Position numbers and translations under genes: made by a program. DNA of 64,000 nt, from the NCBI GenBank assembly GCA_013396915.1, contig VWZL01000192.1, forward strand, positions 186,001-250,000, in the 5' to 3' direction. This DNA is from Stercorarius parasiticus (taxonomy: Eukaryota > Chordata > Aves > Charadriiformes > Stercorariidae). Numbering within the stretch: position 1 is the stretch's first letter; each line of letters opens with the position of its first letter. The notes under the pieces are model-generated. The model searched no databases. It saw nothing but the letters and a program-made list of their open reading frames with translations, and had not been told where the DNA came from. Of this stretch, positions 23,899-37,800 are shown piece by piece.

Positions 23899-23936
23899 CT
23901 GGCCCAGAAAAAAACACAGTGATACTTCTCATTGCT
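23899..23936 (+). repeat. unassigned repeat, copy 2
   Basis: CTGGCCCA (23899-23906) followed by CAGTGATACTTCTCATTGCT (23917-23936), the partner of the copy at 21067-21103. The spacer between the blocks is 10 bases here and 7 there. It directly follows the ancient repeat at 23678-23775, so it may be an extension of a larger decayed element. Confidence 0.5.
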
Positions 23937-24654
23937 TTCTGTGAACCAAAAGAAAAGAAAAAAATCAACCTACAGGGCTATTATTCTGGCCTTTCTTTGA
24001 TCACTGACTTCACTTAATTTAAAATTAAAGAAAGATCAGAAAGAATAAATGCATATTAAATTAATAGCACCTATTCAAAAGGCTTGCATATTGCAGATAA
24101 CAAAGTAATGTTCACAGAAAAGATAGAGATACAGAATAGGATGGAATTTCCCCTACTTGTTATCATTTTCAGATGTCCGTATTCACGCTCATTTAATCAT
24201 TACCATAATCTGTATAGAAAAATGGCCATGACAATCTGTATCTCACTATACGCACATACACATGTATATTAGTTGGAAAGGAAACACAAGACCTGGTTCT
24301 TTTCTCCCTTATCTAGGCATTATGTATACAGGATCGTTTCTCCAGGATGTGGATGTCCCAAATGTCATTCTTTCTTTATCCATAGGGTCTTCAAACTTCC
24401 ATCATCTTTTGTCCAACGTCGTTGCTTAATCACCAGCTAGTAGGTTATATCAGAACTGAAACAAAGCAATGTGGTTTTTTTGCTGTGGAGGCCAGAGCTG
24501 GGGGTTCGTGCTATGGGGACACTATAATTGTGTGTGTCTGTAGACTGACTGTCATGATGTTCAAAAAAAAGGAAACAATCTTGAGTTTTGGTCCCCACAT
24601 CGGTTTTATTTATTGTTTTACAACTTATGGGGTAAGCTATGGGACGAGAAAACC

Positions 24655-24720
24655 CTGGGGTGTTAGAACTAGAATCCAGTTTCCCCTCTTTTGAGTGCTG
24701 TAACTACTGGGTCCCAGGGT
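24655..24720 (-). mobile_element. tRNA-head-like fragment of an ancient SINE
   Basis: The plus strand reads GTTAGAACTAGAATCCAGTT, then GAGTGCTGTAACTACTGGGT and CCC. The reverse complement resembles the start of tRNA-derived amniote SINEs ('gggacccagtagttacagcactc ... ggattctagttc'). No CORE or tail is attached. Confidence 0.4.
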
Positions 24721-27700
24721 GTCACTGAAGCCTTCTTTGTCATGATCCCTGAATAGACCTGTGTAATTAGTACACAGTCAGATTGATATCATTCTTATGT
24801 TCTCTTCCCACGAAGTTTTTGTATGTCCCAGGAAACAAAGGCAAATGTTACAAGAAGAAAAACAAGTTCTACTTGTATCTGCTTTATTGTATTATTCTTT
24901 ATTGGACATTTTACCTGTTTTGTGAAGAGATGTAGCACCTTGATCCCCTTGGTAAATGGTCACCTCTCTTAGATCTCTCCAAGTTTATCACCTGCCTGGG
25001 TATGAGCTCCAGCATTGACTTTCATAGTGAAGGATTAAGCTCAGACAATCGAGGAAAGTTATGGCATTGGCTGCGTCAGGGAAGCAATCCTTCTATCACA
25101 TCTCCATTGATCATAAAGCCAGAGGAGATGTCACATACTTCACAGCACCGCAGTCTCTTCTGTTGTGACCCTTCTTGCCCCAGACTGAACCAGCATCTAC
25201 TCACAGACGGGGCTGGTGCAGAGCAGGCTGTGTGGCAGGATGGGAAAAAAACTATGCACAGGACTGAAGACTGGTGGGGCCAGGGGGTGAACTTGATGTC
25301 AGTGGTGTGACCAACTCAACATGCAACCTGTTGTGCCTCGACATCCCCATAGACCAAATTCACACTTTGGATTCAAAGTGACTTTTTGGTATTCCCAGCC
25401 CAAAATCATGCATTAAAAAAGGGACTTTCACCCCCTTGAAGCAATGATATTTTGTGGTGTCAGAGCTCTTCATGGAGGCTCTGCTCTTCAAATAGATGAG
25501 ACTGGGTTCAGGCTGTTGTTGTTTTGCCAGGAGATTTTGAAGGAGGGTGTTTTTCAAAGGTAAATGGGGGTTCTGCACCATTTCATACTGTATAAGCCAC
25601 CTTGATTAAGCTCTTTTCATTTTCAAATTACTTAATTACCATTCCTCTTGCTTTCAAATCAAAATGTGCAACAGCTTATCTCATTCATATAAGAAGGCTA
25701 GTAAAGGCGGCGATATCACCAGGAAATTAAAAAATAAAATAATGATAATGCCAGTCGGCCACAAGAAAAGAATGAAAATTGACTCTTACTAATGTTATGT
25801 ATTAATTACACTTACCCTTATTTAATGTCCCCATTATATTGTACAGAGCAGTGCTCGGTAACCCTAATGTAAATGACAGTCCTGTGCATGGTGTCAGTTA
25901 AAGGTACCCTTCTACACTCTGCCGTCTTAAGGAAATTATTTATACTTTTTGTGATGTTTCTGTTCTCTGAAAAAAATATATCTTTTTCAAGCAACATCAA
26001 AATTCGTCTCTATGGGGCAGTTCAGGTCAGATTTTAGGCAGACAGAAGTTTCAGATCAACCGAGAACATGCACAGGCCAGAGTGGGAAACCAATAAGAAA
26101 CTAAAGGGAGATTGATTCTAGTTTCACTGATTTTCCAAAAAATAAATAATAAATCTAGATTTTTCAGAAGCTTATTGAGAAGGCAATTTGTTCCAAAGGC
26201 TGTTAAAAGTTTCTCAGTAGGTGTTGGTACATTTTTACATTGATTTTTTTGAACACTTTGGAGTGTCTAGTAAAATGAAGTTAATTTTTTGGCAAAAAAA
26301 ATTTTTTCAGTGAAAAAAGTAGTCAGTGGTACCGAAATGTTTAGTGGTGCCACCTACAGTTTGCCAAATTGTTCATTGAATTCAAAAAAATAAATTGTGG
26401 TTGGTATTATAGCACTACATTTCAATATTCTCTATGGAAATGTTGTTTCCAGAGTTCATTCTTTTTCTGTAATTTTTCTGCATATTTATTAGAGAGCATA
26501 TGTAAGAAACACTTGAAATAAATCTAGAATATATTGTATCCGAACGAGAGGAAAGTTTTGTGCAGTTTATGATGATTATTTTAAGCATTTTCCATTCATT
26601 TAAAAAAAAATAAAATTAATTTTGCTTTAACATCCTCACCCCCCCAAAAAAATTAAAATAATTTTTAACATTTTGCAGAAAATTAGTCTACTATGCAGGT
26701 ACCCCAACTGACAAGAAACTCTGTACCTAAACTTATAATAAAGAATACATGCTATGTAGAATGGCTGAGGTTTCCCATTATTCTCACAAACGCTGCTGTG
26801 GTGGGGACCCACCATGCTCTGTGAACACAGCTCTTATCTACTTCAATAAGATCAGTTCAACCTCATTCATTTCAATAACTCAAGCAATTTGGTCACTTAC
26901 TTGATAAAAGCTCTTTCTTTCTTAGATTTTTTTCTCTGGTGAAAATGGACTGTAGAGTTTAAAAAAACCAACTGATCAGTTCTTCTGTTACATTATTGTC
27001 CAGGATTGAATTTTTGCTGTAGAATTAATGGTTCAAAATGTAAATCATTAAGGGCTATAGACAAAATCCAAATCTTCCTGGTACTCAGTAATGTTGATTT
27101 TGGTTGTTAAGCTATTCAAATTTTTAAAAACTATTTTAAACATTTTCCTCCAGTCTCTAGGGCTTTTCCCTAATTACTTATTTCCATAAATACACTCTTC
27201 TTCCAGGGCGATTACACAGATTTATGTTGAAAGAGCACTATAGATCGGAATCTGGCCCACGAACATCACGTATCAATGTTAGTCTCCTGAGCACACTGCA
27301 CTTTGTGTACATATAGAAAAGTTACAAGTCAGGTGCAAATCTATATCCTGTTTGGGCTAGCCTCAAAAATCAATAGAGTTGGTGAAGTTTCTCTGTCTGT
27401 GACCTCCTAATACTGTAATTACAAAGTCACAATGGATGTAATTGCTCTATAAAACTTCTACATACCATGGAAGTACATAATCAGTGAGAATAAGACTGAC
27501 AAGGTATACTTTGTACGTTATGTTTTTTTTCTTTTCTCGGGACAGCAAGGCTCCATTGAGGGTGTGTTGTGGCAGGAGGACTGGGTATTTTTTTCTTCCT
27601 GGAATGATGAAGTGCAAACAGTTCTCTTTCAGTCCTGGAGGTTACAGGTGTGCCACCACGTTATCCATATCACTCTGCAGCATTCTTCGCAGCTATCATC

Positions 27701-29584
27701 ATGCCCGTAAAATAAACTAGGCTCTTGCTGCTGCCTGAGTTTGTACACCATTAAAAATTTACTGTCACCTCCTGATTTATGAACTTGCTTTGCAAAGTTC
27801 TGAGCTTAGTGGTGGGTGACGTGTCTCTGTCTCTGAGTAGTTTCAGCCCTCTTCTCCCACACCATGATAAAGTGATTCTAAGCGTGTTATTTCGAGATCC
27901 TGGGCTCGTATGTCCAAGGACTGGTGATTAGGGCAGAGCCACCTCTAAGAAGTTTAGTGAGCAATGATCCTCAGATGGCTCAGATGAGGAAAAGCCTTCA
28001 AGATTCAGGAGGTTTTTTTGAAATATTCAAAGCTTCTGGTTATTCAAAGCCCATCTTGACATCTTTCTAGAGCTACCCCATTTATCTCATAGTTGTTTTT
28101 AAAAATATCTTTCTGTCTCCAGTTGCATGAAGAAAGGGCAAATTTTTCAGCAAGTTTTTGAATATTTACAGAGGTTAGCTATATAAAACCTGTTTTTCCC
28201 TGACTTTGCTTCAAACACTTCCTATTTTACTTTATCACTTTTGTGGACAGGTGTATTTCTTGGTAATGTTGAATCACAGATGGGCTGCTTTTGAAATGTA
28301 CGGGAGTTTTCTCAGAGACAAAATCTGGTTTAAAACACACATGAGGCAAATAGTCTGCAGCAAATGTACAAAGTGCTGGGAGAAGCTTCTGTTGGTCTTT
28401 TGACACATCAGATCACCGTTAAAGCCAACTTTCTGATGATGCATAGAAATCAGTCCTTCTGACTCAAGAAGTCTCGAACTTCTTCATGATGCAGATAGTG
28501 TCTTCGTATGAGGGGAATCTCACAAGTACTTTAAATATCCAAAAGTTACTCTCTGTACTTGTTTTAATCACATCAGGCTCTCTCAGTGGAAAGAAAAAAG
28601 TACTCTCAGAGGGGAAATTATCTGGCCCATCTCAGATGGCTGTTTTTCAATAAGCTGAATCACCTTCACATGTTTCTCTCTCCCTCTGTTGATGTTAAAG
28701 AAACCTCAGAGTGATCAGACTTAGGTGCATAACTTCTACATGTCTTTGTCTGCACACTCCTCCAGAGACACATACTTCCCCTATAGTGACAAGAGTTGCA
28801 GTAGGGGAGAGTGATTTTGTGTTTGTATATTGTATTTTCTCATGATCTGGTCATGGGGAATGAGGAAAAGGATTAGCTTATCAGCTAATCGCTGTGCTAC
28901 CAATGACTTTGGAGTACTAGAGTTATTCCTTTGTCTTTGAACTTCTCTGAACAACTTCACACTGACCATGTTTTGTTCATTTGTTTAAAGAGCATAGCAT
29001 GAAATGCTGATGACTCAGCCAGGACAGGACAGGTCATCTTCTGAGAAGAAGAGCAGTAGTATAGGAATTGCTCTTATTTACACAAGGTAATTAGGCTTCT
29101 AAAATGAACTTGTCAGTCTCACAGGCTGTCTCCTTAGCTAACACTTGCGTACAAGTGATTGGTTTCCCTCTTTGTGAGACAACTTTCAGCCTGATTAGTA
29201 GCCTGGTAACGAGCTCTGCTTAGCTCTTGGCTGCAAGAATGGGTGCAACAGCACCCAGTAGGATCTTGCATTGGGAAGATCCCCATTAGAAAAGGCACTC
29301 CCTGAGTCCAGCATGATGGAAGTTCTTTTCACCTGTATCACAGGACCAGTGCACCACAAGCAGCTCGCACAAGCCTCTAATGTGGCGTGATGTGTTGGCT
29401 ATGCGTTTCCATCTTGTAGCTTTACACATGGGTTTGTGAACAATTGAGGAGGAAGGAGAGGCTTGGTAGGATCATCTTCCACTGCCTAAATGTGGATTAT
29501 GGACAGATAAGCCCAGACTCTCACCAACAGTGTGCTAAAAAAGGAAAAAAAAAAAGGTAATGCAGACACTGCAAGAAGGGGTAT
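24721..29584. other. no gene seen
   Basis: AT-rich unique DNA. Strong donor-like or acceptor-like motifs are isolated. 26560-26660 is particularly A/T-rich. No repeat family recognised with confidence. Confidence 0.6.
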
Positions 29585-29797
29585 TTCAACATAGGGGCTA
29601 TGTTTACTATGGAAGCAGTTAAGCACTGGAAAACAGTTTGCCTGGAGAGGCTGTGGGATCTCCATTCTTAGAGATTTTAAAGATTTTATTGGGCAAGGAT
29701 CTGAGCAACCTGGCCTACCTTGGAAGTAGATTGAATCAGAGATCTCCTGAGGTCACTTGCAGCTTGGCTGATGCTGAGATGCTGTGATTTTAGGCTG
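29585..29797 (+). mobile_element. CR1 LINE 3' end, old
   Basis: The plus strand contains GCACTGGAAAACAGTTTGCC, GAGAGGCTGTGGGATCTCCA, TTCTTAGAGATTTTAAAGAT, GATCTCCTGAGGTCACTTGC and ends GAGATGCTGTGATTTT. These correspond in order to the CR1 blocks for the end of ORF2 and the 3' UTR, including the terminal octamer-like CTGTGATT. The sense strand of the element is the plus strand. Many substitutions and small gaps show age. Confidence 0.75.
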
Positions 29798-30474
29798 AGA
29801 AGAGTGACAGATATGATAGCATCCATGTAATACAACACCTTGTTCTTAGCGCTCTGATTTGGGGAAAATAACAGTATCCAGTACTGCCAGTGACAGGAAA
29901 AAGGGATGGGCAAATCCAAACGGTAAAGAGAGAAACAGCTGTGCAGTCGTGTCCACATCTCTTACGGCAGACTCAAAAGCTGGACCTACCAACTGGCTGT
30001 AGCAAGATTTACAAATGTGACCCTTTAAGACTGATTTTGTAAGGATATGAGGACTTTGTGAGCCTTTACTGTGTATCTGTGAGATGCCCACAGTAACCCT
30101 TGGCAAATTTCAGCTCATTGGACAAAGTCTGAGAATGAGTGGAACTCCCAAAGGAAATGAGTTCCTAGCCATTTTTCCCCATCCCTGAAGACAGATATCT
30201 GAATAGATAAAACAGAACCAAATAATGCACCTATTTGAGGAGTTCTGCAAATGAGATCCACTTTTTATCTGTTTGTGTATCTATGTATCAGTCTATCTCA
30301 TACTTGTATACTGCCTTTATTATGAATATGCATATGCAGAGCACATAACTGGAATAGCAATTCATACATTTCACCTGATTCCCTTCTCTGGTTGCATTCC
30401 ACATTTAAGGATTAGAATCTCAAATGAATATATAGGAAAGTGTGAGTCATTGACTGTTAAAACCATAGTTACAG

Positions 30475-30548
30475 AGAATCACAGAATCATAGAATCATAG
30501 AATCATTTAGGTTGGAAAAGACCCTTGGGATCATTGAGTCAAACAATA
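30475..30548 (-). mobile_element. CR1 LINE 3'-end fragment
   Basis: The plus strand reads three to four degenerate AGAATCAT units followed by TTTAGGTTGGAAAAGACCC and a GGGATCATTGAGTC block. This is the reverse complement of the 3' untranslated end and octamer tail of avian CR1. Only about 75 bp remain, so the insertion was severely 5'-truncated. Confidence 0.9.
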
Positions 30549-32116
30549 AAGAGGAAGATAAAATGTGTTCTCTTTCTATCAAACACTTACACCTTCTAGC
30601 TCTGGGTAACATATTTTCATATCTGCATCAGTTTCAGTAAAGTATTCCAGCTTCAGATTTGGTAATATTGCAGTGACTGTATCAAAATTCATTTTATTCC
30701 ACATTTCTGGGTTTTTTTCTGAGACCCTGGCTCAGTTATAATTCTTCTCTGCTAACTGGTGTGGAAACATTAGAAACAAGGGTGATATTAATGTACAGTT
30801 ATAAAGACATTAATAATACTATAACTTTAATAAAACAAGCTGTGTGGTAAAGAAAGTGGGAGTGTAATTGATCTGTCAATGCCTAGTGTTGATTATATAA
30901 AACCATAGTCACACAACTCAGAGCTTACACTCTATATCATCAAAATAATGGTGCCTTTGAGAAGAAATTTAAGAATGAGATAAAACCTGGATTCTGCAAC
31001 CGAAAAATTTAAAATAACCCACAAATATTTCTTAGGATTGAGCGAGTTCCGTTGGAATGACCTCAGATGAGATTCTGACCTCCAAAATTCCTCCAGTAAG
31101 GCATATCAGGGTGTACGTAGAGATTTATTTTTTTTTTAAGTGTGAGTAATTAATCATTTTTGCAGCTTATCAAGAGGAGTAGAGTCTCAGCCATTTGCAC
31201 TTAAAAAATCTGGACTAAACATCGTTGCAAAAAATACCCTCAAGTTTCAGGACAACTTGGGGAGGGCGCGGTGGGTCAGTAAACTTAACCACCATTGAAA
31301 TTCCATAGACAGTACCAAGCAGGAGCTCAGATGAAGTGATGATAATAGCCCTTGTGGGTGTTAATGTCTTCAGGTGAAATCTTCATTACCTTTTTGACTC
31401 ATTTGTACCATTAAGGAGTCTTAGAAACACCAATACAGCTATGTAGATGGAGTTGAGGAGAAGGGGGGACAAGGCAAGATTTCCTTCATATGGGCACAGT
31501 GGAAAAGCAGATGTGATATCTAAAAACAGTCTTTTATGCAAGGAGGACTAAGGCTGGTGGGATGGCAAGGGACAGTCAGGCAGGAGGGGAAATTCAGAGC
31601 TTCAGCAGGAGCCATCTGAAGAGCTCTGCAACTGTCCAGGCCAAGGTTGACCAGGAAGAGGAGATCAGCCACAGGGAGGGAGGGTGGGAAGTCTCTTTAA
31701 CCTTAGTGGAGTAACACATTTCCCATGTTTTTGCTGGCATTTGGCCCTCAGCAACTTTCCTGCCTGGTTGTCTGAGTCACAGCAGTTCAGCCTCTGCCCG
31801 GAACAACTCCAGCCAGTTCTGTCTTGATTGACCAAATGTCAATCATTTCCTCTATTTTTTTTTTCTTTTTTGGCGTGTTTGTTTTGGTAACCTCTATTCA
31901 TGGAGGAAGTCTGGATCTGATAGCTTTCCTGTTTCATTTCCTACCTGTGTTTTATGAGTGATCATCTTTCCGTGTTCTCAAGCAGCAAGTCTCCATGCAG
32001 TTTCCCTTATGAAATTGTTTTTGCCATCCATGGGAATTCCCAGCAGAGATACCGAACAGTGAGGGAAAGACTTTTCTGGCAGGTATGAAGCACAGTTATG
32101 TCTGAAAGCACAGGCC

Positions 32117-32121
<5 letters not shown>

Positions 32122-32151
<30 letters not shown>
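32122..32151 (+). repeat. poly-A run, 30 bases
   Basis: Thirty consecutive A, the longest clean homopolymer here. No retrocopied gene or SINE body can be recognised upstream, and CR1 does not make poly-A tails, so it is annotated as a simple repeat. Confidence 0.95.
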
Positions 32152-32154
<3 letters not shown>

Positions 32155-34769
32155 TGTGAAAAACACCAAGAAAGATAGTATGTTGGATATTAGTGTAGTT
32201 TAGTCCTTGAATGAGTAGAATATATTTTGATAATACTTATCTTACTCTTGCTCACACGCATTGTATCTTTTCCTTGCAGTAAGTATTATGCCTACAAAAT
32301 GGAAAAGATTTGTACTATTTTTTAGAGAAACAATGAAGAAGCACTATTTGGAAACAACGATTTCACGTTTGGGTTCAAGATTATATTGGAGTTATGGTTT
32401 GGATTCAGATGCAATTTAAATAAAGTTTCCCCATTGGTTCTTTAAACAGCTGGGATTATCTGAAGCTTCTTAGTTTGTTTGGGGTTTTGTTTTTTTGTCT
32501 TTTTTTTTTTTTCTTTTTTTGTTGTTGATTGGTTGTTTTTTAAACTGTCTTCTGAAACTTCAAAATAACCTGAACTTGAATTAGAAAAAAATTTTGAAAT
32601 TTATTTTTTAGTTTTATCCAACTGGAGAGCAGACAGATAGTTATTTTGTACTCATCAGATGGAGGGAAGGCAGACAGCCCATTTGAGGAGGATGGATCCA
32701 GTGGCATCCTTACCCCAATATAAATCCATTGATTTTAAAAGTCTTATCCTTGTTTTACATTACTACGCATGAGATGAAAATTAGATTCTTAATGCACTGA
32801 GGAGTATTTGCAATAATGAATCATGTGATGAAAACTTTCTCCTGTGTGTTGAACAAGTAACTGTTTGTGGAGCTCACCCCGCGCCTGCTTTATTGAATCA
32901 CTGTTTCCTTATGCTAGTTTTTAATATATAGCTCCTTCTAAGTGTCAGTTTAATGTAGAATTTGGAATGCTAATTTCATATTTCTGGCCATTAGTGGACT
33001 AATAAATTATATGGCACTTCAAAATATATTTTTAGCAACAGTTGTGGTACACGAAGAAAAACTGATGAACCCCATGCAAAGAGATATTATGATACTCTTC
33101 ATTTTTTTCTCCCAGTGTACTTTTTCTTACAAATACACATTTCAGGTACTCTACTAAATCAAGCCTTTATTAATCACTCAGGAAATTTTACTTCAAATCT
33201 ACTAAGTTATTTTTGAGTTAGTGATATCAGAAAGAGACATGTTTTCCATGTATTTATTCCTGTTGCGTGGATTCAGAGGGGCCGTTTCGTATTTCATAGC
33301 TGGAATAACCATTGATTTCCTTCTGGCATGAATGTGAAGTTCCTTTTATCACCAATGGGAGTCATATATTCACATTAAGTTGAGAAGAGGCCCTGATTCA
33401 TGTCCATTTTTCTTCAAGTATAACTAATATCAGAAATATACTGGATGCTTTTTATTTTCTTTTTAAAGATATATTTCATTGGAAATTCTTCATAAACTTA
33501 ATTACTGTTCTTCAGAGCTGCTTGAAAAACTCTCCAGGGACCTTTTCCATTATATTTTTCATAACATGATACAACCCCTTTTTGGCTAGCTGGACTCTTT
33601 CTTAGCTTCTAAGCTTTCCATTTTGTCGGTCCTTTTCTTAAACACCAAAAATTTTGCCTGAGCAATACTTCATCCTATATTCACACCTGACCATTTAAGT
33701 CTTTGTCCAAAAACCAGGAAAAACAATTGAAAAGGTCTCACTCAGCCCAGCTGACTATGGATCAGCCTTACAATAGACCCACGTCAAAATTCAAAGAATT
33801 TTGTCTTAGCACAGATGTTCCGTCTTTTCTGAGAATGAAGCAAACGGAAACCCTACATCTAGATATTTATTTATTTTTGTCTCTCTTGTTGATTTTGTTA
33901 GTTGTTGAGTCAGCTTTTCCATTGCTACAGTTTCCCCACACTTCATTAAATTCAGTCAAATTCAGCAACGCATTTGAAACTGTTTGTTTCGTATATTCCC
34001 ACTACAAACCGTATTGGAAATGTTAGGCTACAACTAGCAAAATACAAATGTATGAGCATAATTTACCACAGTCTTTGACCTAGACCTGTAAGATCATCAC
34101 TAATTTCTAGACCATAATTTATTTACTTAAAATTTATAACATTAGACTGGTTTTAGTCCACTATTTTCTGTTCCAATTCCATTGCATTTTTTTTTCTTTT
34201 GTAGTTTAAATCACTTCAGCTTACCAGTGTGATAATTAGACTTACTTAGTAATATACTGCAGTAGATGTCAAAAGAAATTTTATCTTTTTAAAATGCTTG
34301 TCCAGGGCACGGACGATAATCTGAAGTTTGGGAGATGCAGGGTATAAGGGAGGAAGAAGGCCTTTTTTGCTTTCCCCATTTCAGTAGAGTACTATTTGCA
34401 TTAAGGCAATATCCAGAGGCCTCAGACAATAGTCCACTAAAGTTGAATTCTGCTTTATGGGCACAGACAGACCAAAAAGTTTAATTAGAGAGTGTGTATA
34501 AAGTTTGCCATGATGGTGATGTTTGAAGAGGCTGCTCCATGGTCTCAAGGGGGTAGACTTGGGGATACAGCCCAGTTCTTCAAGGTACTGGTCCAGGGCT
34601 CTGCCATTGTCTGATCGTGCAACACCAAGAGAAAGGAAAATGTTCAGTCCATATTTGAACTTATAAAGTGCCACAACGTTGTCTCAAAAGGAAACCTCAG
34701 CAAAGGTTGGATATCAGCACACATCTCTAGATGTCTCCACTTTGTTTCATAAAGAATTGTAATTAAACC

Positions 34770-34805
34770 AATGTTTATATATGTATGTGTGTATATATAT
34801 ATTTA
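34770..34805 (+). repeat. short TA/TG-rich tract
   Basis: Imperfect ATATATGTATGTGTGTATATATAT-like alternating purine-pyrimidine stretch. A similar but shorter TA run is at 36432-36447. Confidence 0.8.
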
Positions 34806-37800
34806 TTTTTTTTCCAGCTAACCTGATAAATGCGCATTTTCTCCGTTTCTTATTTCAATACTTCTACTGACATCTTTTCTGATTCTGCTCCATTGATTTT
34901 AACTGGTTGTTTTCACATTTACATTTCCATTATTGCTCTTCAGAGAAAGAGGCTGGTAGGTTACAAATGTGGAAACATTCTGTAAATGAACTATAAAATC
35001 TGCTAATAAATTGCAGTTTCTTCAGAAACACTAAATGAATCATCTAGAAAGACATACAAGAGAGTTCCTATTTTCATAACCTGTATTTTTTATAAGCTCA
35101 TAGATGTTTCAGCCAGCAGACAAGGATGTCAAAATGGAATTGCAACATTTTGCTAAATCATTTTACCTCTTTTTTTGTTTTTTTCTATTTTTTCCAGTCT
35201 ATCAATATGCTTTCCACAAAAGTACATGGCAAGTAGCAAAGTGCATTAGAGCTATTACTTTCCTCAATCACTTAAATTCCCAAACACTGAACTTTTAAGA
35301 GTTTCATGTCCTTTGGGTTATGTAAAGCTTGGTCTGTATCAGAATACAGTGAAGACAAGCTAATAGCACTGTGTTTACCTACTTGTATATCTCCGATTAA
35401 TCACCCAAAGAGCCCAAGCGATAGTCAGCTGTAAACATTACTAAAAGCTACTGGTTGGCACCATTTGTTTTGGTTGGGGGGCACCAAAGGAAATGAAGAT
35501 TTGCTTTTGTTATTTATTAAAACACATACCAGAATTAGTTCAACTTCTTCCAACCACTGATGATTTATGAGGCTGTATTAAATAATTCATTTTACAGGTG
35601 AGCTCTTCTGTTTCCACATACGCTTCTTCAGTATCATGGCAGCAAGTGGTCCAAACAGTTTTTAAGCTATCACTTTACCCACGTGTTTCCAGAATAGTAC
35701 AGGACGTGTCTAGAAAATATATTGGAGATGACAGGTTTATTTGTAAATATACACACACAAAGAGAAATGCCATTTGGTCATACAAAAATCTTCTTGCCTA
35801 TTGATTTTAAGATGTGTGCTGTGTATGGCTCCACTGAGCTCTCAGTTTGGTCCCGTGTCTCTGCTTATGTGAGAGGGCACAAGTTGGGTGAAAGCAATGG
35901 TGCACCCTGCATGAATATGACCATTAACGTCTAATAAAAGTGAAAGTGATTGGGGGTTGTAGCTTTAGGACCTGAAAAAAACATTTCAGGCTCTGCTCCG
36001 CTGAATCCAACAGTTGACCCAATGCAGTTGAATCCCTTCTAAAGCTAATGAGTGTCCTGTCTTTGGGAAGGATATGTGATTGTAAATGTGCCTTAGCCTT
36101 TTGTTTGCATGCGTAGGTTCTCCGTACTTGATCAGTAATGGGTTTTGGGGAACCCTGGGACAGCACTTCAGATGTTTTTATAACGAGAGTGAGATCATGA
36201 GTCCAGTGAAGGCAACAACAAAACCAGCACAGGGAAGTCTTATATTTCATCCAGCATAACCTGACTTTTTTCTTCCTTTCAAAAACATATAAACCAACTT
36301 TCTTTCCATTCCCAATAGCCCTGACCAGGTAAGGTATTATTTCTATCATCAGTGGGCTGGAAACTTTGGGAAGTTATTCGCTAATGAATTACAGACTGTG
36401 CAGCATCTATATATGAGTCCCTTGAAAGCTAATTATATATATATATAGACATGCACACGCTCACAAACACTGTTTCTCTATATGTTCAAGAAGTTTGGAC
36501 TTATAAAGAGCACTCACTTACTCAGGTAGTATTTGAAAACATCAACTGGAATTTCCATTTTGATCCTGTCCAGGATTTAGCCACCTGTACATGCATAAGC
36601 ACAGAGACCACCTATGAAGCTCACACAGGGAGATTTATAATAGGGATCACTTGTATTTTTTTAGCTAAATTATGGTAGGTGGCATTTCTGCTAGAAACAG
36701 GTGCATTTATTCTATCTGCAATCAAATGACTACCCCCATATTCATCCAAAGAATGGCTCTGAGACACAAAATGCTTTTTACGAAACCCAAATAAATGATT
36801 TCTAAGAAAAAAGAGACAAGAGAGCAGATCTTCCTCCATGGCTGGTCACGCTCCTTGGCTTCTCAGCTGATGCTGCTGATAAATTCGCTGATAAAATCAG
36901 GAGGGACTTTCACAGGGGAAATTTACTTTTAAAGTAGCTATGCAAGACTCAAACCTCCTTACATTGCAGATCTGCTGATCCCTGTTGTCTAACCGTGGTT
37001 ACATGTGCTGACTCCAGTTTCAAAAATAATTTCTTAATCACTTTTGGCTCATCTTGGTTTTTCACATTGCAAAGCCAGTGCAGCTGTAGAAGGATGGACC
37101 AGATTCCATTCTCCCTGACACCTCATCAACATCAATGTTAATTAAGTTCTAGGTTTGGGGCCAAGTTACACCCTGAGACACAAATGGCCTCCAGATTGGG
37201 GCAAGGGCTTTTCTCTTTGTGCACTGCCTGGAATGATGTGGTTCATGGATCATGTCTGAGATTTCTGGGAATTACTGCAGTAGAGATAATAAATCATGAT
37301 AGTATAGCAGGTAAGAAAATTATGGTAATTCCTTTATGCGCAGCAGCAGTATTGGTGTCAGCAAGTCAGCTTTGTGTCTGTATGGTATGGTGCCCTGCAG
37401 TCCTGGTCTTCTGACTGTTCAAGCTGGAGAACATGGTGGAGCTCACCATGATTTTCTCCTGTCTTCATGCAAAGAAAAGCAGAGGAAGCAGAGAAGTGGT
37501 TCATGTTCAAATGTTATCCTGGGAGTGGGGAAGCGCTGCCAGGTCTCACAGCACATTTTGTGACTTCTGAACCTCTTTGCTAACAAGCTAATTCTTCCCT
37601 TTAACGCACTCTGTTGCAAGCTGTTTCTCTCACTTTGCAAGGCTTCCTTCTTCAGCAAAACAAATGAGCTGCTCCATTAAATGGTTCGAACCCGTGATAC
37701 CTTTCAGGATTTTGTTTAACTCAAGTAGACAAGTCCTCGTCCCAGTACAAACCTGGCTCTCCTGCTCTCTCTGTCTTTCCCTGCAGTGTTACTTGAGTCC

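Noticed and set aside
32000..32151. Possible processed pseudogene before the 30-base poly-A
   Set aside because: The upstream sequence encodes nothing recognisable and has no direct repeats that I can see flanking it.
35924..36349. 141-codon open frame, minus strand, the longest in the window
   Set aside because: For AT-rich 64-kb DNA a few open frames of this length are expected by chance. No domain, no biased codon use, no splice context.
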